A stretch of 23,387 bases of DNA, taken from CAYOBW01 sp964402115. GTDB lineage: Bacteria; Verrucomicrobiota; Kiritimatiellia; UBA8416; CAYOBW01. The stretch covers positions 1-23,387 of the forward strand of contig CAYOBW010000104.1 in the NCBI GenBank assembly GCA_964402115.1. Reading direction: 5' to 3'. Under the pieces are notes generated by a model, which worked only from the letters and a program-made list of their open reading frames with translations, did not search any database and was not told the origin of the DNA. A program made the position numbers and the translations under genes. Shown piece after piece: positions 1 to 6,648 of the stretch. The first letter of the stretch is position 1. The number at the start of each line of letters is the position of its first letter.

Positions 1-323
1 GACCGCGCGCCGTCCGCCACGACGCGGCAGGCGAACACGCCGGGCTGCGCGTCGGCCGGGATGACGAACTTGAGCGCGTCGTCAGCCGGCTGCAGCGCCG
101 GCAGCCGGACCCAGGCCAGCGCGGGCCGCGCGGCGGCCTCGGGATCGCCGTCGTCCAGCCGCGCGAACTCCACGGCCGGCTGCGCGCCGAAGCCGCCCCC
201 GCGCAGCAGCACCGTCTCGTCGGGCCGGACCGGGTCCGAGGCCCACGCGATGCAGGGCGCCGCGCCCAGGCCGCGCATGGCGCTGACGGTCAGGCACAGG
301 AGGACGCCGATCGTGGTCTTCAT
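1..323 (-). CDS. Secreted protein with N-terminal IPT/TIG-like domain (3' part off window)
   Basis: The reading frame starts at ATG 323-321 and stays open to the window edge, so only the first 107 residues are visible. It begins with a typical signal peptide (MKTTIGVLLCLTVSAMRGLG, probable cleavage after the following Ala-Ala). The mature part starts with IAWASDPVRPDETVLLRGGG and continues to a VIPADAQPGVFACRVV strand. This is the pattern of an IPT/TIG-type immunoglobulin-like domain, often found at the front of secreted carbohydrate-active proteins. The catalytic part, if any, lies outside the window. The start is supported by a GAGAGG box just upstream and by only 7 nt separating it from the stop of the DUF1080 gene, so the two are probably co-transcribed. 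The function cannot be named from this fragment. Confidence 0.7.
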   Translation of the reverse strand, partial: MKTTIGVLLCLTVSAMRGLGAAPCIAWASDPVRPDETVLLRGGGFGAQPAVEFARLDDGDPEAAARPALAWVRLPALQPADDALKFVIPADAQPGVFACRVVADGAR

Positions 324-330
324 GAACCTC

Positions 331-1215
331 TCACTCCGGCTTCAGTACCTTCAGCTCCACTTTCCGGAAATCGACGGGCTGCCCCTCGCTCTGCAGGCCG
401 ATGAAGCCCTCGCTGAGCAGCTTGCCCTCCTGGAAACAGGCCGGATCGTACCCGGCCACGACCCCGCCGCCGATCTGCGGCTGCCCGTACGCCAGCACCT
501 CCCTGCCGTTGACGATATGCACGATGCGCGCGCTGCCGTGCACGATGATCTCCGCCCGCACCCATTCCCCGGGCGGATAGGTGTCGGCGCTCGACTCGAT
601 GATGTGGGCCGTCGTCAGCTTGCCGTTGTGAACCACGTGGGTGCCCGGCGTGCAGACGTTGCCTGTCGCGCGCGGTTTGCCGTCCGGCAGCCCGGCGAGG
701 AACTGCAGCTCGAGCGCGATCGGCCAGTTCTGGTCGAGCAGGATCGTCTTCGGGTCCTGGGCGTGGAACATGACGCCGCTGTTCAGCACCGCATAGCCGG
801 GGGCGCCGCGCTGCAGGCTGCCGACGAAACGGTATTCCACGGCCAGGTGGTAGTGCGAGAACGGCAGCCTGTAGAAGAGGTGTCCGAAGCGGTCGCTGAA
901 TTCCCCGTACCCGTCGTAGCGCACTTTGAGCAATCCGTCCTCGACGCGGAAGGTGTTGCCGTAATTCTCGTTGAGCGGGTGATGGTTCAGCTTGACGGTC
1001 CAGTCGGCGAGGTCCTTGCCGTTGAAGAGCTGGATCCACTGGCCCTCGCGCGCCGCCGCGGCTGAGGCCGGGCTGCCGGGATCCACCTGCGCGTCCGTGC
1101 CCGGGTGGCGGCAGCTGGTGGCGCCCGTCAGCAGCAACGCGCCGACCAGCCGGCTGGTCGCCGAGCGAAGGGGTGCGGGAAACAGCGGGCGCGGGCGGAA
1201 CGGGAGACGTTTCAT
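331..1215 (-). CDS. DUF1080 (3-keto-disaccharide hydrolase-like) lipoprotein, 294 aa
   Basis: The ATG at 1215 is chosen over more upstream in-frame starts because it has a strong Shine-Dalgarno (GGAGGTAA) and a leader running from MKRLPFRPRP to LLLTGATSC. Cys35 is a plausible lipidation site, although the lipobox is not canonical. Residues 58-75 (GQWIQLFNGKDLADWTVK) are the hallmark opening of DUF1080, a concanavalin-like beta-sandwich. The family is abundant in Planctomycetes and Verrucomicrobia, where some members hydrolyse 3-keto-glycosides. The later YGNTFRVEDGLLKVRYDGY and FVGLQ-like ending (EGFIGLQSEGQPVDFRKVEL) also fit. It is likely exported and membrane-anchored, acting on sugar derivatives. 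A palindrome about 90 bp upstream could be its operator. The exact substrate is unknown. Confidence 0.9.
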   Translation of the reverse strand: MKRLPFRPRPLFPAPLRSATSRLVGALLLTGATSCRHPGTDAQVDPGSPASAAAAREGQWIQLFNGKDLADWTVKLNHHPLNENYGNTFRVEDGLLKVRYDGYGEFSDRFGHLFYRLPFSHYHLAVEYRFVGSLQRGAPGYAVLNSGVMFHAQDPKTILLDQNWPIALELQFLAGLPDGKPRATGNVCTPGTHVVHNGKLTTAHIIESSADTYPPGEWVRAEIIVHGSARIVHIVNGREVLAYGQPQIGGGVVAGYDPACFQEGKLLSEGFIGLQSEGQPVDFRKVELKVLKPE

Positions 1216-1306
1216 CGGGTTACCTCCAGGCGACGATGCCGTGAATATCCACGCGTGGTGCGACGACCGCCGCGCCCACGCCGCGAACGACGTGGGACAC
1301 GCGTCT

Positions 1307-1322
1307 TTGCAGCACGCTGCAA
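1307..1322. promoter_or_regulatory. Palindrome TTGCAGC-AC-GCTGCAA, candidate operator of the DUF1080 gene
   Basis: Two perfect 7-bp arms are separated by 2 bp and lie 92 bp upstream of the DUF1080 start. Size and symmetry fit a LacI/GalR-type operator, a common regulator class for sugar genes. No second copy was spotted upstream of the other operons in the window, and no regulator gene is present, so the assignment is inference. Confidence 0.3.
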
Positions 1323-1440
1323 GCGAACGTTCTCTCAAGCTGCAAGGCCGATCCTTCCTGCGTCTCAAGCACGCGATGCCAAAGGGGCGCACACCGCACT
1401 CGCCGCATCGTGCCTGAGATCAGGGACCAGCGCAAGCCGC

Positions 1441-1503
1441 GCGTGGGCAGCGCGTGGGCAGCCGTCTCCATGGCGTGGGCAGGCGACGAGGCGTGGAGAC
1501 GGC
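1441..1503. repeat. Three 9-bp repeats and a 10-bp inverted repeat
   Basis: GCGTGGGCA occurs at 1441-1449, 1452-1460 and 1473-1481. GCCGTCTCCA (1461-1470) and TGGAGACGGC (1494-1503) are perfect inverted arms around a 23-nt loop. The hairpin lacks a T-tract, so it is more like a dispersed palindromic repeat than a terminator. Confidence 0.55.
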
Positions 1504-1520
1504 GGTCCCCGCCGTTATTA

Positions 1521-1530
1521 CCCCCCCCCC
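1521..1530. repeat. Homopolymer of ten C
   Basis: Ten consecutive C lie between TTATTA and ATTGCG. Such tracts slip during replication and also cause sequencing errors. No gene start or promoter can be tied to it here. Confidence 0.6.
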
Positions 1531-1667
1531 ATTGCGTGGCTGAGGCGTTACTGAAACGGAATTGGGGGGCGAACGTCCTCGTGCGCCGTGCGCGATGCGG
1601 GTGCGCAGGCAGCGCGAGGTGCGACGGCGACCGCGTAGGTGAGGATTTCGGCTCCTCACCCCGATAC

Positions 1668-1811
1668 CTAAACGAACTGCTCACTCGATTCCATCAGCAA
1701 AACCCCATTCATCAACACGAAATCCCCGAACAGACCCAGAAGCGCCCACGTGGCGGCATTCGATTCAAAGCCCGGCGCAGGTCTTGCACTTGAGCGTTGC
1801 GATCTGGACGT
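1668..1811 (-). pseudogene. Possible remnant of a small membrane protein C-terminus
   Basis: One minus-strand frame, opened by a TGA at 1814-1812 and closed by TAG 1670-1668, encodes about 47 residues. They end in a hydrophobic helix (WALLGLFGDFVLMNGVLL) followed by a polar tail. There is no start codon before the helix, so if it was ever a gene only its end is left. The signal is weak and could be chance. Confidence 0.2.
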
Positions 1812-1834
1812 TCAGCGTTGAGCGTTCGTGCCCC

Positions 1835-2008
1835 TTTTGCCTTGAGACTCCATCCCTGAAGTTCTACTTTCCGCCTTGGGAATCGGGGTGGAGTGCCGTG
1901 CACGTCGCGCCACACGCTCGGTCGACGTCCCGGCAGTTCTCGGCCCTTGGCGGCCCGTGGTTTTCCGACATGAAGGGACGCAGGACAGAGGTTGGACGGG
2001 AAGACGGA
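1835..2008 (+). repeat. 174-nt leader element, copy 1
   Basis: This stretch is homologous to 2600-2773 and has exactly the same length up to the ATG of the following small gene. The first 45 nt (from TTTTGCCTTGAGACTCC to CCGCCTTGG) differ at one position only. The rest is diverged but alignable (shared CCCGGCAG, GGCCCTTGG, TCCGAC and GACAGAGGTTGG). It contains a stem, CGTCCC (1926-1931) with GGGACG (1975-1980). It may be a 5' leader with promoter function, a structured RNA, or part of a cassette-type recombination site. Confidence 0.7.
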
Positions 2009-2368
2009 ATGACTATCGGTGACATCATCGCAGCCCGACGTCGACCCTACGTGTTAGCCTCGCGAGCATGCGGTGTTCTGACGGTATTTTCGGCTGTAGT
2101 CGCCAGCGCGGTGGTTTGGCGAATATGGTCTACAAAGAATCTCGAGGTCGTGGGGCCATGGGTCGGATGGGCACTGACAACTGGCTTTTGGGTCGGCTAT
2201 CTCGGCTGGATAGCTGCCACGTTGATTCCTGCCTTCGCCATCCGATGTCCACAGTGCCAGAACAGGATCGGTCTGCCCGCGAAGAGATGGCGGCATTGCC
2301 CGTGCTGCGGCATCTCCTTCGAATCGGAGGACCGGAATGGACCAGAGGTAACGGTGCCAGGTGAATAG
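2009..2368 (+). CDS. Small membrane protein with C-terminal zinc ribbon, 119 aa
   Basis: The start MTIGDIIAARRRPYVLASR follows a GACGGGAAGACGGA stretch with only a weak ribosome site. It lies exactly 174 nt into the leader element, the same position as the start of the other small gene. Two hydrophobic segments (about residues 18-35, CGVLTVFSAVVASAVVW, and 48-70, GPWVGWALTTGFWVGYLGWI onward) are followed by CPQCQNRIGL and then HCPCCGISF. The two C-x2-C pairs would bind one zinc ion, with the ribbon probably on the cytoplasmic side. The last residues (VTVPGE) and the stop come from the 175-bp repeat that starts at 2349, so the original C-terminus may have been longer. No family name is recognised. 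Base composition is clearly less GC-rich than the enzyme genes around it. Confidence 0.6.
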   Translation: MTIGDIIAARRRPYVLASRACGVLTVFSAVVASAVVWRIWSTKNLEVVGPWVGWALTTGFWVGYLGWIAATLIPAFAIRCPQCQNRIGLPAKRWRHCPCCGISFESEDRNGPEVTVPGE

Positions 2369-2523
2369 CGGCGCGGGATTCCGGCGCGCGGTGTGGCGCG
2401 GGTATCCGACCCGCGCGAGGAAGGAGCGGAGCGGGGGCTGAGGCTGGCCTGACCCGGGGGAGAGCAAAGCCGCCTGCTCCGCTCTTCGCGGGGTCAGCGC
2501 CGGTCGGATACCGGCGCCACGGG
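2349..2523. repeat. 175-bp repeat element, copy 1, with terminal inverted repeats
   Basis: By eye it is identical to 3166-3340. Inside it, GTGGCGCGGGTATCCGACC (2393-2411) and GGTCGGATACCGGCGCCAC (2502-2520) are inverted repeats of 19 bp with one mismatch, bounding a 128-bp unit. The unit has a second imperfect inverted pair around AGGAGCGGAGCG and CTGCTCCGCTC. It encodes nothing plausible. It resembles a non-autonomous MITE- or REP-like element. It overlaps the end of the small zinc-ribbon gene and supplies that gene's stop codon. Confidence 0.85.
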
Positions 2524-2599
2524 AGGCGCGGGCGAGCGCGGGACAACTGCGGGTGGTGTGCCGACCACAGCCACCACAGCACCCGCCATCGTCGTCCGT

Positions 2600-2773
2600 T
2601 TTTGCCTTGAGACTCCACCCCTGAAGTTCTACTTTCCGCCTTGGTAACGGGGGGGTGGAGGGCTGTACTCGTCCCGCCCCCCTCCGCAGACGCCCCGGCA
2701 GCCGCTGGCCCTTGGCCGAGCCTGTGACCTCCGACGCAGGCGTCTACATGACAGAGGTTGGTGCTGAGCGAAG
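2600..2773 (+). repeat. 174-nt leader element, copy 2
   Basis: This is the homologue of 1835-2008 and again ends directly at the ATG of a small membrane-protein gene. Its stem is AGACGCC (2688-2694) with GGCGTCT (2739-2745), at positions matching the copy-1 stem but with changed bases that keep pairing. The last 30 nt hold GACAGAGGTTGG as in copy 1. Confidence 0.7.
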
Positions 2774-3061
2774 ATGAATAGGATCGTGGCTTTCATTCTC
2801 GTGATGACAGGGTTCATGTGGTTGTGCGTCGGAGTCTTCATGGAGGCGCCAACTGCCCGCAGTGTTCTGCGGGCACACTCACATGCGTTGCAGCCCGACG
2901 CTAGCTATACCGCCAGACAGGTTCACGAGATCATCTACAATGCCGGCAACGAGATGTTGGAACACCGACCATGGATACTGCTCCCGGCATTGCTCATGCT
3001 TATTGGTTACGCCTTGGTGGCAGTAGACAGAATGAAGCGCCAACCCCCGCACGCACGCTAG
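2774..3061 (+). CDS. Small two-helix membrane protein, 95 aa
   Basis: It starts at MNRIVAFILVMTGFMWLCVG, directly after leader copy 2, with a weak GAGCGAAG ribosome site. A hydrophobic N-terminal helix (residues 4-22) is followed by a roughly 45-residue polar stretch (containing ALQPDASYTARQVHEIIYN). A second helix (WILLPALLMLIGYALVAVD, about 67-85) and a basic tail (RMKRQPPHAR) close the protein. The topology suggests a periplasmic loop with both ends in the cytoplasm. No family is recognised. The codon pattern is less GC-extreme than in neighbouring enzymes, consistent with acquisition from elsewhere. A toxin fragment follows in the same frame after the TAG. Confidence 0.55.
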   Translation: MNRIVAFILVMTGFMWLCVGVFMEAPTARSVLRAHSHALQPDASYTARQVHEIIYNAGNEMLEHRPWILLPALLMLIGYALVAVDRMKRQPPHAR

Positions 3062-3181
3062 CGTCACTTCGTTCCGCAGCGTGTGCCAGCCAACTACCTC
3101 AAGAAACTGGTCAACACGGACGACATTTGGGAAGTTCGCGTTGGTATTGGCCGCAACAGGACACCTAACGGTGCCAGGTGA
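3062..3181 (+). pseudogene. Truncated RelE/HigB (Gp49-like) toxin fragment
   Basis: Right after the stop of the preceding gene, in the same frame, the sequence encodes VPANYLKKLVNTDDIW and then EVRVGIGRN. This is the core of Gp49-like/HigB-type RelE-superfamily mRNA interferases (K-K-L, D-x-W-E-x-R-V, G-x-N, normally followed by a YR-containing strand). The homology stops at about 3160, five bases before the 175-bp repeat begins. The remaining frame (NRTPNGAR then TGA) is repeat sequence. Both the N-terminal half and the C-terminal catalytic strands are missing, and no antitoxin gene is next to it. It is therefore read as a dead fragment, probably cut by insertion or recombination at the repeat. 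Confidence 0.5.
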
Positions 3182-3340
3182 ATAGCGGCGCGGGATTCCG
3201 GCGCGCGGTGTGGCGCGGGTATCCGACCCGCGCGAGGAAGGAGCGGAGCGGGGGCTGAGGCTGGCCTGACCCGGGGGAGAGCAAAGCCGCCTGCTCCGCT
3301 CTTCGCGGGGTCAGCGCCGGTCGGATACCGGCGCCACGGG
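3166..3340. repeat. 175-bp repeat element, copy 2
   Basis: This is an exact copy of 2349-2523 at a distance of 817 bp and in the same orientation. The terminal inverted repeats fall at 3210-3228 and 3319-3337. It lies directly after the truncated toxin fragment. Confidence 0.85.
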
Positions 3341-3362
3341 GGGAGTGGGCGGGTTCTGCCGC

Positions 3363-3390
3363 GTGGCGCGGGTACCCGACCCGCACGGGG
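3363..3390 (-). terminator. Partial repeat end forming a hairpin after the six-hairpin glycosidase gene
   Basis: GTGGCGCGGGTACCCGACC is a one-mismatch copy of the left terminal inverted repeat of the 175-bp element, here alone. On the minus strand GCGGGT (3384-3379) and ACCCGC (3373-3368) form a 6-bp stem with a 5-nt loop, 7 nt after the TGA. It lacks a U-tract, so it is a weak terminator at best, but it sits where the minus-strand operon meets the plus-strand modules. Confidence 0.3.
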
Positions 3391-6300
3391 TCATCCTTGC
3401 GGGTTGAGCAGGCTCGCGCCCATCAGGCCGATGATCGCCTCCTGAGAGAGCGTTTCGAGCGTGAGGCTTTCCAGGGTGACGTCCGGTCGCAGGCGCCGGT
3501 TCAGCAGGATGGCGCGGCAGTTGTTGCCGAGCTGCACCGTCTGCGGCGGGACCTTGGGCAGCGCGAAGCCGTCGCGCGGGTAGTCGTAGTCCGCGCGGCC
3601 GAAGGGGCACAGAGACCAGAAGTTGAACGGCGGCACCAGTTCCAGTTTCTCCACCGTGCCGTCGGCGTACTTCAAGCGCACTTCAGCGTTGGCGATCCGG
3701 CCCTGCATCGGGTTGGTGAAGCCGCACACGAGCAGCCAGAGGCCTTCAGCCTTCCGGTTCACCGGCACGACGACCTGCCCGGGCCAGTTGTCCCACAGCG
3801 AGGTGAGGGCGATATTGCGCTCGCCCTCGGCCCACGCGAACGGGACGCCCTGCGGCGTGCGCAGGCGGCGCGCCGGATCGAGCAGCGCCGCCACACCGGA
3901 GAGGTCGATCGCTGGCGGCCTGTGTTTGGGGTCCAGCATCATCTGCCAGGTCGAGTACCCGTCGGTCGCGAGCCGCAGGGAGCAGGTCGCCGGGCGCGGG
4001 GAGAGGTACTGCTGCCGGAAGATCGCGCGGACGTCACCGTTGAACGCCGGCGACAGCTCCAGGCAGGCCCACCGCGCATCCGCCGGCGGCTTATCGAAGA
4101 CGCGCGCGGCCTGCGCGGCTGCGGCCGCGGGATCGTTGACTTTGACCTTGAACAGACGCCACTGCTGCGCTTCGCCGATTTCCACCAGCGCGTCAATGAG
4201 ATGGTACCCGGCGTTCGTCGGGATCGTGGCGTATTCGATAATCCTGGCGTCCCCGACCGGCGGCTGGGGGTTCTCTCCCGTGCTGACTTCCAGCGGCAGC
4301 GCCGGGAATTGCGGCAGGGGGTCCACGCAGGCGATTGCGACCGTCGCGGTTCTTGTGGCAGGCAGGCGCACGCGGACTTCGCTGCGCCCGTAGGCGGGCT
4401 GCAAGTCCCACTCGACCGGTTGCCCGTTGACGCTGACAGCCGTGACTCTCCGCGCGCGCGCCGGGAGGCGCAAGACGAGCTTCGCCGGCCGGGTGAGTTC
4501 GACGCGGTACTGGTTGCCCTGGGCGGCGAGCGAAAAGTCCGGAGTCCTGATGGACGCGCGCTCCCAGCCCGCAGGCAACTGCGGCGCGATGGTCACCACG
4601 CCGTTGGGGTAATCAGGACGGTAGCCAAAGAGCCCTTCCACCACCGTCCGGCAGAACATGCTGGCGCAATCGTTGAAGTCCGTGCCGCCATTCGGGAAGC
4701 CGAGATCGCCCGGGACGGGACCGAAGAAAGCCATGTGCGGGAACATGCCGCGCAGCACGTTCCAGCCTTCGTCCGGCAGGCCGGTCTGAAAGTACGCGAG
4801 CGCCAGGTGGTAGTTGTCGCCCGGCCACATCTCGCGCAGCGACCACAGCGACGGCACCCAGTTGGACGCCCACACGCGCTCGCCGCCATAAGGCATCTTC
4901 TCTCGCTCCAGCCCCCACTCGGTATAGTACAGCGACTCGGCAGCCAGATCGGTTGGAAGCATCCCGGCATCGATGGGGCAGAAGATGGCGTAGAGCCAGG
5001 AGTCCTCGTGCAGCCGCCCGTGCCCGCCCTGCTCGACATAGGAGCCGACGTACCCCTTGGACGGGATCCAGAGCTTATCCCTGAAGCTCCGCTTGATCTT
5101 CGCCAGCCGCGCCTCGTGCCGGCCGGCCGCGTCGTTGTCGCCGGCGCGGCGCGCCAGCTCCAGCGCCGCCTTGTGGCCGGTGCAGGCGTAGGCCGTTTCC
5201 TCCGCGGTGCCGCCGCCGTTGTACCACTGGTCGTCGGTCGGCCAGGTGTTGGCGTAGCTCTCGTAGAGGCCGTCGTCGTCCGGATCGAAGCAGTCGCGGA
5301 TGTATTCCAGGTGCAGCTCCAGCGCGGGGCGCAGCAGCTTCTCCAGCTCCGGGTCCCCGGTCCAGCGCCAGGCGTGGATGAGCTGATCGAAGAACTGGCT
5401 CTGCATGTCGTAGTGCCAGGGGTGGTGCAGATCCACCCGGCCCTTGCCGAACAGGCGCGAGTCGAGCGACTGGCAGGCGAGGCCGGTCTTGGGGTCGGCC
5501 TTCGGGAGGGTCTTGTCGGACGCGGTGATCTGCCGCGCCAGGCAGGCGCGGGCCTGGGTCTTGACGCGGTCGTGCCAGCCGTAGGCCGTGCCGCCGAAGA
5601 TGGTGCGCCAGCCGAGCAGCGGCACGCCCCAGCGCATGCCCGAGTGCGTGAAGACCCCCTGGCGGAACACCCCGTCCATGACCGCGCCCGACGCCGCGAC
5701 CAGCGCGTTGAGCTGCGCGTCGGGCGTGTCCACCACGACCCGGTTGCCGATCGCCTCGGCCCGCCGCCGCCCCGCGGCGAACGCCTCGGCGGGCGGCGGC
5801 AGGCGCGGCACGGCGAGGGGCTTGCCGCTCTTGAAGACCCGCGCCGCCCAGAAGACCTCCCGCCGGCCGTCCAGATTCACCACGGCGCAGGCCAGCGGCC
5901 GCTCCTTGCCGGAGCTCGCCAGCAGCTTCAGCGGGTCCGCCCACGCGCCGGCGTCGGCGATGGCGACCCCGGAGGTGACGCTGCACTGCGTGACCGCTGC
6001 GCTTGCCGCCTTGCCGGCCTGGGCCTGCACGCTGAACCGGCCGCCGTCGAGGGTTACGCGATTGGTGCGGCAATCGTCCGGCACGAAGCCCCGCAGCAGC
6101 GTCTTCTCGCGCCCCCCCGTGGTCACATCCCAGACATCCACCATGCTCTTCGGTTGCTGCACCGCGCCGCCGCAGGCCCAGATCAGCCGGTCGCCGGGCT
6201 CCGCGTTCTCGATTTGCAGGCGCAAGGCCATGCCCGCCCCGTCGGCCGGCGGCACCGCCTCCAACGTCAGACGCGTCGCCCCGAAGCCGGCGTCCTTGAG

Positions 6301-6648
6301 CACCCACTCCATGCGGTCGGGGCGATACCTGGCCGTGATGTCCGACCAATCGTGCAGCCACCTGGCCCGGTTGCCGCGCGCGAGCGCGGCCATGAACGTG
6401 CCATTGAGCACACTCCCCTCGCCGAACCGGAGCAGCGGCCGATCCCCCGCGACGACAATGGCGCTGACCTGGTTGCAGTAGAGCGGGCGGTTGTTGAACC
6501 GGTCCCCGTTGTGCCGGACGAACGCATCCCCCTCCGCGCTGTAAAACGGCGTGCGCAGCGTCGCCGGGTCCACCCGTCCCGTGGGGCCGGCGTGCGTCAG
6601 TGCAGTCACCGTGAGCCAGAGCATGCCCGCGAGTCGCAGTCCGTTCAT
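3391..6648 (-). CDS. Large secreted six-hairpin glycosidase-like protein (DUF4450-like), 1085 aa
   Basis: The start at 6648 has a strong GGAGGGG site and overlaps the previous stop by 4 bp (ATGA). Residues 1-20 are a signal peptide (MNGLRLAGMLWLTVTALTHA). An N-terminal beta-sandwich (about 30-290) opens with FNNRPLYCNQVSAIVVAGD, reminiscent of the start of DUF4450 proteins. Residues about 305-690 look like an (alpha/alpha)6 barrel, with HSGMRWGVPLLGWRTIFG, WHYDMQSQFFDQLIHAWRW, FDPDDDGLYESYANTWPTDD, GGTAEETAYACTGH and HEDSWLYAIFCPIDAG. These are acidic-rich loops of the kind that line GH36, GH63 and GH78-type active sites. A beta-sandwich follows (700-775, VSVNGQPVEW), then an extra C-terminal region of about 300 aa of unknown fold. 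Likely catalytic acids are among the D and E of the D-P-D-D-D-G, A-E-E-T and H-E-D-S motifs, which is inference. Substrate unknown; an exo-glycosidase in the fucosidase cluster is the best guess. Confidence 0.75.
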   Translation of the reverse strand: MNGLRLAGMLWLTVTALTHAGPTGRVDPATLRTPFYSAEGDAFVRHNGDRFNNRPLYCNQVSAIVVAGDRPLLRFGEGSVLNGTFMAALARGNRARWLHDWSDITARYRPDRMEWVLKDAGFGATRLTLEAVPPADGAGMALRLQIENAEPGDRLIWACGGAVQQPKSMVDVWDVTTGGREKTLLRGFVPDDCRTNRVTLDGGRFSVQAQAGKAASAAVTQCSVTSGVAIADAGAWADPLKLLASSGKERPLACAVVNLDGRREVFWAARVFKSGKPLAVPRLPPPAEAFAAGRRRAEAIGNRVVVDTPDAQLNALVAASGAVMDGVFRQGVFTHSGMRWGVPLLGWRTIFGGTAYGWHDRVKTQARACLARQITASDKTLPKADPKTGLACQSLDSRLFGKGRVDLHHPWHYDMQSQFFDQLIHAWRWTGDPELEKLLRPALELHLEYIRDCFDPDDDGLYESYANTWPTDDQWYNGGGTAEETAYACTGHKAALELARRAGDNDAAGRHEARLAKIKRSFRDKLWIPSKGYVGSYVEQGGHGRLHEDSWLYAIFCPIDAGMLPTDLAAESLYYTEWGLEREKMPYGGERVWASNWVPSLWSLREMWPGDNYHLALAYFQTGLPDEGWNVLRGMFPHMAFFGPVPGDLGFPNGGTDFNDCASMFCRTVVEGLFGYRPDYPNGVVTIAPQLPAGWERASIRTPDFSLAAQGNQYRVELTRPAKLVLRLPARARRVTAVSVNGQPVEWDLQPAYGRSEVRVRLPATRTATVAIACVDPLPQFPALPLEVSTGENPQPPVGDARIIEYATIPTNAGYHLIDALVEIGEAQQWRLFKVKVNDPAAAAAQAARVFDKPPADARWACLELSPAFNGDVRAIFRQQYLSPRPATCSLRLATDGYSTWQMMLDPKHRPPAIDLSGVAALLDPARRLRTPQGVPFAWAEGERNIALTSLWDNWPGQVVVPVNRKAEGLWLLVCGFTNPMQGRIANAEVRLKYADGTVEKLELVPPFNFWSLCPFGRADYDYPRDGFALPKVPPQTVQLGNNCRAILLNRRLRPDVTLESLTLETLSQEAIIGLMGASLLNPQG

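Larger units (their letters stand above)
1216..1834. other. Non-coding island between the DUF1080 gene and the repeat modules
   Basis: No convincing gene is seen here. Frames on both strands are open by GC bias only and are rich in Arg, Ala and Pro. Recognisable items are a 16-bp palindrome (1307-1322), three GCGTGGGCA 9-mers with a 10-bp inverted repeat (1441-1503), a run of ten C (1521-1530), an 8-bp perfect hairpin GGTGAGGA/TCCTCACC (1638-1660), and a hydrophobic minus-strand coding remnant (1668-1811). Near 1790-1830 there are imperfect GTTGAGCGTTC-type direct repeats. The region looks like accumulated intergenic repeats rather than a lost operon. Confidence 0.6.

Noticed and set aside
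61..1065. A 334-codon plus-strand frame at the left edge
   Set aside because: It is the antisense image of the DUF1080 gene and its neighbour, and has no domain signal of its own.
1220..1684. A minus-strand 154-codon frame upstream of the DUF1080 gene
   Set aside because: It is biased and repeat-containing, overlaps the hairpins and the C10 tract, and has no ribosome site or family resemblance.
2393..2520. CRISPR-like repeat arrangement
   Set aside because: Only two full copies exist, they are far too long, and there are no regular spacers or cas genes.
1985..3170. Integron attC sites between the small genes
   Set aside because: GTTGGAC (1991-1997) fits GTTRRRY and ACCTAAC (3163-3169) fits RYYYAAC. 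But the partner cores are not at matching positions, the spacing is far too long, and no integrase gene is visible. Kept only as a question under the module finding.
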